From positions 1-20,577 of the forward strand of contig JALLAZ010000163.1 in the NCBI GenBank assembly GCA_036939755.1: a stretch of 20,577 nt of DNA, in the 5' to 3' direction. This DNA is from Stephanodiscus triporus (Eukaryota; Bacillariophyta; Thalassiosirophyceae; Thalassiosirales; Thalassiosiraceae). A model generated the notes under the pieces. The model saw only the letters and a list, made by a program, of their open reading frames with translations. It searched no databases and was not told the origin of the DNA. A program made the position numbers and the translations under genes. Positions 6,805-15,058 of this stretch are shown one piece after another. Numbering within the stretch: position 1 is the first letter of the stretch; the number at the start of each line of letters is the position of its first letter.

Positions 6805-7899
6805 CTAAGAACGGACGCTGGGATGTCTCGTAGCAACATTTTTGGCTGGCCTCATCTTTACTGGATCGACCGCTGGCTCTCGTGGACTTGATGCCCTCCT
6901 TCTTGACTCTCCAGTCCAACCAAATAGACCAAATAGCAGGTAGAGTAGACCACAAACCATCAAACCTCTCGAGGATACACTTAGAACTGCAAGGCAAACC
7001 TTGTTAGTGATGCTTCTCACGGAAGAAATCTTCCACCCAGCAGTTCCCCCTTGCAACTCGTATCCGGACACTACTGGCTGAAGTCCTCCGCGGATGCCTT
7101 GCAACTCGACAAGAATCTGTTCCAAAGTTTTGTTCGAGCTCATGCACGAATCAAGAAGGCCAATGAACGAGATGAGATATCCTTTGTGAAGAAAGTTGTC
7201 CAGAGTTTTCTTCGGAACAATGATTGGAACTTCAATGTCCAACTCCACAATGATCAATACCAGATGAAAAGCTGCCATATAACACCGCACAATCCACAGA
7301 ACAGGGCTACTAAGCATGTAATAGACTATGGTCATCCTACCACTAAATATTGTGACTGCTCCAGCAAGTATTGACGCAGTAGAAAACAGAATGACCATAA
7401 CGCGTAGTATCCCAAACCAGAGGCGCGAATATGCTTTGTTATATGGCGACGACGGATACTCGCGTTCATCTGACACATTGGGACATTTCTTTGACACATC
7501 TATCGGGCGTTGGCTCTCAGGCGTTTGCAGCTGCGATGCTCGTGGATTGCTCCGACCTGAACACATGCTTACCACGTCATTACTTGATCTCTTTACCTGA
7601 AGAGAGCCTGTAGTGTGCTCTCCAACCCTCGTACTCGGCTTTGGGCTGTGTTGGTGCAACTTATCGTACTGTGTGTTTCTGGTAGCATTTGACGACGGGA
7701 GTTGATCGTCATATGTCTTGAATCGCGAGAGTAAATCTTTCTTCGTTCTGTCGATAGCGGACGTAGTAATGTGTGGAGCTGACCTGTCCAAACCAACACC
7801 AACTTCGATTCTCTCACATTTACCTGGAGTTTCGTCGTTGTACAACCCTGCCATGCACTCAACGGACCCGTCCATGTGGGCATTATTGGTCGATGTCAT
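6805..7899 (-). CDS. Four-helix membrane protein, weakly TVP15/COPI-associated-like
   Basis: In this 364-residue protein, residues 1-155 are polar, Ser/Thr-rich and probably disordered. Hydrophobic helices follow at about 161-185, 199-221 (with E219 inside), 238-251 and 309-328. The order helix, helix with an acidic residue, KGYLISFIGLLDS, then SRGLMVCGLLYLLFG recalls Golgi TVP15/COPI-associated proteins. That family has GRG before the last helix, and the similarity is weak. A polar 58-residue insert (about 251-308) separates helices 3 and 4. It contains a stretch with splice-like ends (see findings). The C-terminus is basic. There is no plastid presequence. It is the only gene with a same-strand neighbour, and 247 bases of noncoding sequence separate it from the aminotransferase gene. 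Treat as hypothetical if the family match fails. Confidence 0.45.
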   Translation of the reverse strand: MTSTNNAHMDGSVECMAGLYNDETPGKCERIEVGVGLDRSAPHITTSAIDRTKKDLLSRFKTYDDQLPSSNATRNTQYDKLHQHSPKPSTRVGEHTTGSLQVKRSSNDVVSMCSGRSNPRASQLQTPESQRPIDVSKKCPNVSDEREYPSSPYNKAYSRLWFGILRVMVILFSTASILAGAVTIFSGRMTIVYYMLSSPVLWIVRCYMAAFHLVLIIVELDIEVPIIVPKKTLDNFLHKGYLISFIGLLDSCMSSNKTLEQILVELQGIRGGLQPVVSGYELQGGTAGWKISSVRSITNKVCLAVLSVSSRGLMVCGLLYLLFGLFGWTGESRRRASSPREPAVDPVKMRPAKNVATRHPSVRS

Positions 7900-8146
7900 C
7901 TCCTTTGCGCAAGGGGGGGACCAAAAGATAAAAAATAAAAAAAACGCATCGTACGCCAGAGTTTAAATTGAGAAAGGTAAATATAACAATAATATTTAAG
8001 TCTAAGATTTGTTACCTTTAGGCTACGACTAGCTAATCATATCGGCCAAAGTGACATCCGCTCTTAACTGTCAGTACAGCGAATCTTCTTCTTGGTGTTC
8101 GTGAACTCTACCTGCTGTTAAAACACGCAATACAAAACATGTGGCC

Positions 8147-9701
8147 TCATGCTGCATATGTTAGCGCAAGAGCCTTCTTAAGGCGATCACATGCTTCGAT
8201 CACAGTATCTCTTGGTGCAAAAGCACTCAAACGAAGGTATCCGTCTCCTCCTGGGCCGAAACCAGCTCCAGGTATGGTCACAACCTGTGCCTTCTCCAAA
8301 ATCTCCGTGAAGGCATCCCAGCTACCCTTTCCATCGGGCAACTTGACAAACACATATGGAGCATCAGTACCTCCATACACTTTGTATCCGATGCTTGTCA
8401 TGGCCTCCTTGAGCAACTTCGCATTCTCCATGTAATAATCAATCAAGGTATCGATCTCGGCCAAACCCTCATCATCAAGACATGCCAGTCCTCCACCCTG
8501 GACAATATTGGACGCGCCGTTGAATGCGGTGGTCATGACACGGTTAAAGTCATCTCGTACCTTGGAACCATCAGCGAATGACAATTCATCTGGAACAACC
8601 ACCCAACCAAGGCGAACACCGGTGAACCCGGCGTACTTCGAGAATGAATTGACCTCAATGGCAACCTCCCGCGCACCATCAATCTCAAAGATGCTCTTAG
8701 GCACGCCTTCAGATCGAATGAAGGGAGCATATGCGGCATCGAATACCAATATACTTCCTCGTTCTTTGCATACCTTCACGAGTGTTTCCAATTGTTCTTT
8801 ATTGGCAGCAGCACCAGTGGGGTTGTTGGGACTGCAAAAGTACACAATATCGGCGCGCGGGATATTTTCAATATCGGGGAAGAAGTCGTTCTCGGCCGTG
8901 CAGGGCATGTAGACGATGTTATCGTATTGTTTAGTGTCGGGATTGATGTTGCCAGTTTGACCCATCATTACCGAAGTATCCTGATTGTGACGAGAACAGT
9001 TGATGCGTTAATCGCGATCAGCGTCTTTCGGGAGAAAAACAAGTATTTCACATTCAATCAAAACATCAAAGCCTTTATTGTTAATAAAAACTTACGACAT
9101 AGACTGGGTAGGAAGGGTCCTGAGCAAGGACAAATATTGTGGCACAAAGCGAGTAAGATTTTTATAACGACCGTAGTATTTGTAAGCAATGCAATCAACT
9201 CACCTGGACAGCTGTGGTAACTCCGGGCCCGAACACCTGCTGAATCCTCATGATATCACACTTGGCACCATCGCTCACAAACACCTCGCTATCCTTAATG
9301 ATCCCTCCGTACAATTTCTCGGCAATTTTGGCACGCAACGGACCCATGCCCTGCTCGGCGCCGTAACCTGAGTATCCATCCTTGGTTCCGAGCTTGGCCG
9401 CCGACGTAACAAGACCCCCGAGGATGTGCTCGGGTATAGGTTGGGTGGTGTCGCCGATGCCAAGCGAGATGATGCGACTGGCCATGTCAGGATTTTCGGC
9501 AAGGTAGGCATTGCGACGACGGCCGATTTCCGGGAAGAGGTATCCGCCGACGAGTTTGGCGAAGTTGGGGTTGCGGGTAACTCCGGACATGGAGAGGGCG
9601 GTGTTGCTGCTGCCGCTGCTGGCGGTGTTGGTTGAGAAGGATGGAGCAAAGGCCGAGGCCGATGCGATCATCAGGGAGACGATGACGCTTGAGAACTGCA
9701 T
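8147..9701 (-). CDS. dapL: LL-diaminopimelate aminotransferase, plastid-targeted, three exons
   Basis: Exons are 9701-9204, 9119-9096 and 8980-8147; introns are 84 and 115 nt, GT-AG, all phase 0. The joined product has 451 residues. The start is the ATG at 9701: MQFSSVIVSLMIASASAFAP gives a signal peptide and the ASAFAP plastid motif (15-20). The core includes FVSDGAKCDI in exon 1, DPSYPVYV wholly in exon 2, and CSPNNPTGAAA (N227). SFSKYAGFTGVRLGW holds the PLP Schiff-base lysine K289. These match plant and bacterial DapL, a class I/II PLP aminotransferase. It converts tetrahydrodipicolinate directly to LL-diaminopimelate with glutamate, bypassing the acyl intermediates of lysine synthesis. 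The plastid stroma is the expected site. It is divergent from a RidA-like gene, which may be functionally linked. Confidence 0.95.
9096..9119 (-). other. 24-nt microexon of dapL
   Basis: On the minus strand the sequence reads TTGCTCAG, then 24 coding bases, then GTAAGT. The eight codons encode DPSYPVYV, exactly the conserved segment expected between TTAVQ (end of exon 1) and DTSVMMGQ (start of exon 3). Both flanking introns are phase 0, so skipping would delete eight core residues without a frameshift. Confidence 0.93.
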
Positions 9702-10019
9702 GTTTGGTTTTCGTTGTCTATGTAATGGATGTAGGGGATGGTGATAATTACTCCTATGATTTGAGTGTGTTGTTTTTTGTGGTTGTGGTGTGACGTTTTG
9801 TCGACCGCGCGCTGAAGCCAGAAGAGAGAGAGAGTGTGAGTGTTCTGTGTATGTACAACACGGTACCACACTACTTACGGTAGATATACTCCTAAGTAAG
9901 GAGAGTTAGAGTACACCTCTACATTGGAATTTGTTGCTTATCGCCATAATTTCGCCAACAATCTACACTGATACGATACACGATATCACGAAGAAGGAAG
10001 TCCTCTCTTGTGTGGGACG
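9702..10019. promoter_or_regulatory. Divergent promoter region, dapL / RidA-like
   Basis: These 318 bases lie between the two ATGs. They contain TGACGT at 9791-9796 (ACGTCA read toward dapL), a short GA microsatellite around 9821-9835, and AT-rich sequence. No TATA box was assigned. It likely serves both genes. Confidence 0.45.
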
Positions 10020-10868
10020 ATGGCTGGACACTCCTTCCCGGCGGCGCTGACATTACTACTTTTGCACTCAACAACTGCATTTTACAATTTTCAAGGCATG
10101 TCAAAAAACCAACAAAGCGTCTCCTTGAGAGCGGGCTCCAACACTATGGAAATCATTCAGACACGCCTAGCCGCCCTAGATCTTGCCCTCCCTCCGCCAG
10201 GGGCGCCGAAGGCGAACTATGTAAGTGAAAGCCGAGCGGCCTCAAGATGTGAAAGCCTTTCTTTGATGAAAAGTATTCATGCAGACTACTCTTGATTTTT
10301 TCGCAGCATCTTATTCACCGGGATGGCGATCTCTTATATCTAAGTGGTCATTTGCCACTGAAGACAGATGGTACATTGGTTATTGGTGCGTGTGCACCTT
10401 CTAATGTGATTGCAGGGGATCAGTCTGAGAAGTGGCTATCCACGGAGCAGGGTTATGAAGCCGCGAAACACTGCGCACTCAATCTACTATCCACCCTCCA
10501 ATCCTATCTCTCAACTCATGTGACAACTACCGAATCTGCTTCGGGTGTCAAAGAAGCGGCCGATTTATCAAATATTGTCAAGATTGTCAAGTTATTTGGG
10601 ATAGTAAGATCGCATGACGAATTTGTCGAGCAACATTTAGTGATGAATGGTGCAAGTGATCTTTTGGGACAAGTGTTGGGATCTGACGTGGGTGGATGTC
10701 ATGCTCGGAGTGCCATAGGCGCAAACAGTCTACCTCTAGGTAAGATGTGAAAGGATGGCAATATTAAAGAAAAATGAATCCGTTGAAGCTAACCTTTATA
10801 GTTTTTGCTTATCTCTCTCAGGTATTTGCGTCGAGGTAGAAATGATAGCAAAGATCTCTGATGAGTGA
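10020..10868 (+). CDS. RidA-like (YjgF/YER057c/UK114 family) imine deaminase, three exons
   Basis: Exons are 10020-10220, 10307-10739 and 10822-10868, separated by GT-AG introns of 86 and 82 nt (phase 0 and phase 1). The product has 226 residues. The start ATG has A at -3 and G at +4. MAGHSFPAALTLLLLHSTTAF is a signal peptide ending in TAF, suggesting plastid import. The domain starts at TMEIIQTRLAALDLALPPP and contains LYLSGHLPL, IVKIVKLFGIVRS and VMNGASDLLG. HARSAIGANSLPLG ends at the exon 2/3 junction, and the last exon supplies the final strand ICVEVEMIAKI. The Arg in HARS matches the catalytic Arg105 of E. coli RidA. The family hydrolyses reactive enamine/imine intermediates released by PLP enzymes. 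The sequence is closest to the longer bacterial subgroup. A polar insert (THVTTTESASGVKEA) lies between two helices. Other family activities cannot be excluded. Confidence 0.85.
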
Positions 10869-11012
10869 AAAACATCAGATCTTGAGTCAGAGATGGATTT
10901 CAAGAACGTAGAGGAAGTGGGGGTGGGGCGATGTAGGAAGCAAGTTGGTCAAACACATATGATTATTATTAGGAGTAACATGGCACAATAACTTTCGCAA
11001 AAGACCACAGTG

Positions 11013-14000
11013 TCAAGACCTCTTCTTTTTCTCTATTTCTTCCACACGTTCTTGGATAAGACTTATCCGCTTTAAAAGCGAATGGTTGGGAGGTAATTCG
11101 ATTTCGAGTATCTGGCGCAAAAACTTCCTCGCTTTTTTTGGCTTACCCTGCCAGAGGGCAATAAACGCCAAGTTGGTTTTCAGTGACGCCACGTCCACCC
11201 GATAGGTCCATGGATCATCCAATGCTACAAAGCATTCCAATGCGTCCTCAAACTCGAACTTGGCTGCATCAATAATTGGCTTACTTTCAGCAGGGGGCAA
11301 ACCTTCTGCTTCTTCCAAAAGCAATAATTGAAGATTCGATACATTCCTCAAAGTATGAGGGTGTGTCTCGCCCAGATCTGACTTGCAACTCTGCAGCGCT
11401 GTGATAGAGAAAGATGAGATGAAAAAATCAACCATATGAATAGATCCATTAACAAAGACTCGAAGAAGTGCTTACCAAGCTTGGCAAAGTTTTTCGCTCG
11501 AGAAAGGTCACCCTTCTGTTTATACACCCTTGTCATTAAGTTCCATACATCAGCCTTAAGCAAAGTAATCGATTTCCCTTCCCTTTCGGATAGAGCTTCC
11601 AGTGCATCTTCAAACGAGGCAATAGCCTTGTCATATTGACCCATTACAAAGTACGTCAGACCAATATGCTTCTTCACTTGCACAAAAGATATCACATCAT
11701 CGTCCTCAACTACATCGAGAGAATTCTCAAAGTACTTCAGTGCGTCATTTTGCCTGCCCTCCGAAACGGCGAGGTTGCCCAGAGTAAGGTACATACTAAC
11801 TTTAACGTCATCGGCAAATGCGGAGGTTGTTTCTGCGATTTTATGAAGAATTTCTTTCGCCTCTGCTACCTCTCCCATTTTGATTAACAAATGACTCTTA
11901 TTGAAAAGTGCCAAGAAGAATAACTTCGACTGGTTCAATGCCTTGGTCTTGAGCAGCCTACCATATAACTCCATGGCCTTACTTACGTCCCCTTTGGCGG
12001 ATAGAGCATTTGCCAAATTTAATGATATTTCTGTTTTCATCTCGGGGGTGTCAGCTGCAAGCAGTGCTTGACGAAAGCAATGAATTGCTTTATCTGCCTG
12101 CCCCTCATCTGAGAATAATTTGCCCGCCGAATTGTGGATGAGGACTGCAGACACAGGAAAATTATCATCGCTCTTGTCCATCTTATCCAACAGTATCGAA
12201 TATTCCGCGAGTGCTTTGTTCTTATCCCCCAGGGATTGGGTTGCGGCCGCCACTGCCCACGTTGATTCCAATACAGATTTATTCCTTCCGTCGTACAAAC
12301 CCCTCCTCACGTCAAGGGCTTCATTCAATAAGGGCAGCGCTGCGGTAGGCTGATTTTTGTACGCCAGAAGACATCCCAATTTGTGCATAGTGTCACTTCT
12401 CAGTTCGTCGTTGTCGCGAAGCGTCTCGACGAATGCAAGCTTTTTCTCGAAAATCTGTATCGCCTTGTCCATGTGGCCTATCTTCAGGTATGTCGCTGCA
12501 CACGTATCAAGGGCCAAAACATGATCCATATCATCCACAATCAAGCGGCCGCCATCCGATGATTCAAGTTTGGCTAATTCTAAATATTTGGTGACCTCGT
12601 CATGAGCCTTGTGGTAATTTTTTAACGTCACCAATAAGGCCGCATTTTGAATCAATGCAGAATTGTACTCCCGGCTGTCGGAGCCTTTCGCCTTCGCAAG
12701 CATGGGGAGAAGTTCACCGTACTGCTCAGATGCATCTATCCATTTTCTTGTCTTGGAAAGGAAGATTGCTCGTAATTGTTGACATTGGCAGAGAAGGTTG
12801 ACTCGTTCAAATGGCAGAGCATCCGCATCGAGGGATTTGACCCCGGATGAGAGTCTTCGGATGGCGTCAGCTAGTGTAGTTGCACCTTTCGAAAAATTTT
12901 CATCCTCTCCGTGCAGATATGCGACCTTCAACAGCTGCCGACAAGCGGGAATAATTCGATCATTTCCTGCTAAAATTTTGTACAACCTCGTCCTCTGCTC
13001 GATGGCCGATGCATAATCCTTTAATGACTCGAATTCAATCGCCATGAGCTTATGTCCCTTTATACAACCCCGAAAGGCCAATTTTAAATCAGGCCCCGTG
13101 TCCTCATATTCTTTCATCACGGAATAGACTGCCTCGTACGCTCCTGTTGCCAGGCTTACCTTTTTGCCCTGAAGCGCACTATCAGCCACCAGCATCATAC
13201 ACGTCACCCACTCCGCGCGAAACTTCTCACTCTTCACCATGCCCCCTTCCTGGAGGGAAGTCAAGTGCTTCAACGCCGTGTGGTGGTTATTGCGCTCCAA
13301 ATGGGTCATGGCCACTTCACATTCTTTTGTGATTATAGGATCCTTGAAGTGATAGAATAAAAAATCATCCTTGAAGTCATGCTCACGAAGCACATGCTCC
13401 AAATGTCCCGTGCTCAATAACTCTCTTCCAATCTTGACGGCCTCCGAGCGCGACGACGCCAGCTGGTTCTCGACCATATAATCCACCATCTCGGACCCGA
13501 CGAAGCATGAGGGATATGTTTTCATGCGGTATTTCCGATCTTTCACGTCTAACTTCCTTAGTAAAGTGCTTGCGACGTTGTTTAGAAACGCGACTCTCTC
13601 GGGGTCCAGGTGGAGAAGTATCCCTTGTAGCCCCTGTTGTAGCCCCTGCTGTAACCCCTGTTGAATACCCTGATGGATACCCTGAACACCCTCGATTGGG
13701 ATCGCCGCGAGACCGGCGAGGTTGGTTTTGATCTTGCGTCTGTGGGTATCAAACTTTGAACCATTGCTTTTCGACTCCGACGTCATCGTGTCGGCACCCA
13801 CGGCCATCGCGGCCGCCGCCGCTCCCCCAGCAACACCCATACCTAAAAGGGCTCTTGACTTGACATTCCCCTGCTGCTGATACTTCTGCATCGTCCGATT
13901 GGCCTGGTTGGAGGTGGGGTGAACGGACTTCCCGCGCGGCATCAACTTTGCCACCTCTTGCAGCCTCTCGTCCACGCGCTCCAGCATCGCCTTGATGTTG

Positions 14001-14611
14001 TCGGGCGCGTCCTCGGCGGCGACGTTCCCGAGCAGCCGTCGCGACTCCTCGTAGTGGCCCATCGCGAGGCCCTTGTCCACAACGGCCGGGTTGGCTAAGT
14101 AGCAATCCCCGAGCTTCTCGCGGACCCCGGCGATCGCGAACAGGACATCGTTCGTGTACTCCATCCCGTTGTGCCCGTGCAGCTGTATGTGGCAGTAGAG
14201 CGAGTGCTCGAGGTTGTCCTGCGCCTTTGCATAATCCCCCGTCTTCAGGTAGATGAGGCCTATGTTGAAACGCGACTTGGCGTCCTTGACCAGGCGGTCC
14301 GAGTCCGCCTTGATTTTCTTGGATACGGAGGAAGACGCCATGCTGGGAGATGTGCCGACCGACCCCACTGACCTGTCGTCGGCCGCCATGGCCCCGGGGG
14401 ACGACAGGGGAGCCGTGTTCTTGCTCGCGCGCGCGACGGTCTCCTTGGATGCCGATGCACTATTCTTGCCCCGAAAGAATTTGGAGCGGAAGACGGCGCT
14501 CGTCTTAGATACTCCGGAAGCTACCGACGTTTCGTCGTGGGAAAGCTCCGAGACTGAGTCGGATATGGAATCGCCTCCCCCGGAGCCCCTTGTCTTTTTG
14601 AACTTCACCAT
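11013..14611 (-). CDS. TPR-DEP-TPR scaffold protein, two exons
   Basis: Exon 1 is 14611-11476 and exon 2 is 11398-11013. The intron is 77 nt (GTAAGC to CACAG, phase 1), and the product has 1173 residues. Residues 1-105 are Ser-rich and basic. A TPR-like helix pair lies at about 112-138 (RFNIGLIYLKTGDYAKAQDNL). A G-[IL]-Q-Q tandem repeat lies at 311-330. A DEP domain at about 335-415 contains CFVGSEMVDYMV (C369 onward) and GRELLSTGHLEHV. From about 430 to the end there are many TPRs, for example ATYLKIGHMDKAIQIFEKKL (about 702-721), DEGQADKAIHCFRQALLA (about 832-850) and FVMGQYDKAIASFEDALEAL (about 985-1004). The last repeat, with GETHPHTLRNVSNL, is of kinesin-light-chain style and spans the splice junction. 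DEP domains bind membranes or GPCR/G-protein partners, so a signalling or cargo scaffold is inferred. GC content rises strongly in the 5' third of the gene. Confidence 0.85.
13625..13681 (-). repeat. 12-nt tandem repeat coding (G[IL]QQ)n
   Basis: Within the TPR-DEP gene, five successive units of about 12 nt encode Gly-Ile/Leu-His/Gln-Gln at residues 311-330, just before the DEP domain. The reading frame is kept. Such a unit can expand or contract without a frameshift. It may form an amphipathic helix with Ile/Leu every fourth residue. Confidence 0.8.
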
Positions 14612-14678
14612 AGTTAATCTACTTCTTTATGTCCGACGGCGTGCGCGGCGACTGCCGGCTCGACAAGGTTAACTATGG
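14608..14678 (-). repeat. 10-bp inverted repeat overlapping the TPR-DEP start codon
   Basis: CCATAGTTAA at 14608-14617 and TTAACTATGG at 14669-14678 are exact reverse complements around a 51-base GC-rich centre. In the minus-strand transcript the start codon (14609-14611) lies inside the downstream arm. The centre contains GC-rich partial complementarity (CGACGGC against GCCGGCTCG) that could extend the stem. Confidence 0.65.
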
Positions 14679-15058
14679 AATTGATTAGAATGGAAGGCAC
14701 CTTCACTTATTGTAGCAACACACACTTCTTAATACGTATCTTCGCTGAGAGATGATACAAAAATCTCATCATGACCCACGACCCACACACAAAAAAGACA
14801 AAAGCCCCCGCCCCTCCCGCCCTCTCTACTCTCTCGCTAAGAGTCAATAAGGGTTCGCTAAGGGTTAATAAGAGCTAGCTCTTGCTTTCTCGGGACTGGC
14901 TTTTCGCACGATCCGTGCATACCGCCTCTGTAGCTCTAAAATATTAGATACCATGTGTCACACTTCTAGTGGAATGTGTGACTGGATGGCACAGGGAACA
15001 ATGAGAAGTTCGATAAAAAGGGAGGAAAGAAAAGCGCGTATCGTACGACGACACGACG
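14612..15058. promoter_or_regulatory. Divergent promoter region, TPR-DEP / DOMON genes
   Basis: These 447 bases lie between start codons. They contain the right arm of an inverted repeat at the left gene, an imperfect 21-bp tandem repeat, a 12-bp palindrome, and an inverted repeat GTCACAC (14957-14963) / GTGTGAC (14976-14982). An ATG at 14953 opens a 63-codon frame that overlaps the DOMON gene start in another frame. It would act as an upstream ORF if transcription begins before it. No stable RNA gene was seen. Confidence 0.45.
14834..14882. repeat. Imperfect 21-bp tandem repeat plus 12-bp palindrome
   Basis: Copies at 14834-14854 and 14855-14875 both start TCGCTAAG and share AATAAG, differing at four of 21 positions. 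The second copy runs into the perfect palindrome AGAGCTAGCTCT at 14871-14882. The position in a divergent promoter suggests protein-binding sites, but no known motif was recognised. Confidence 0.7.

Noticed and set aside
8792..9220. 142-codon plus-strand frame across the dapL introns
   Set aside because: It is antisense to the splice sites and microexon of dapL and has no recognisable domain.
9702..9869. N-terminal extension of the LL-DAP aminotransferase
   Set aside because: The extra 56 residues start without a good context and are His/Pro/Gln-rich. Starting at 9701 gives a perfect signal peptide with ASAFAP.
14253..14672. 139-codon plus-strand frame opposite the TPR-DEP N-terminus
   Set aside because: It is antisense to a well-supported coding exon in GC-rich DNA, where stop codons are rare, and shows no domain.
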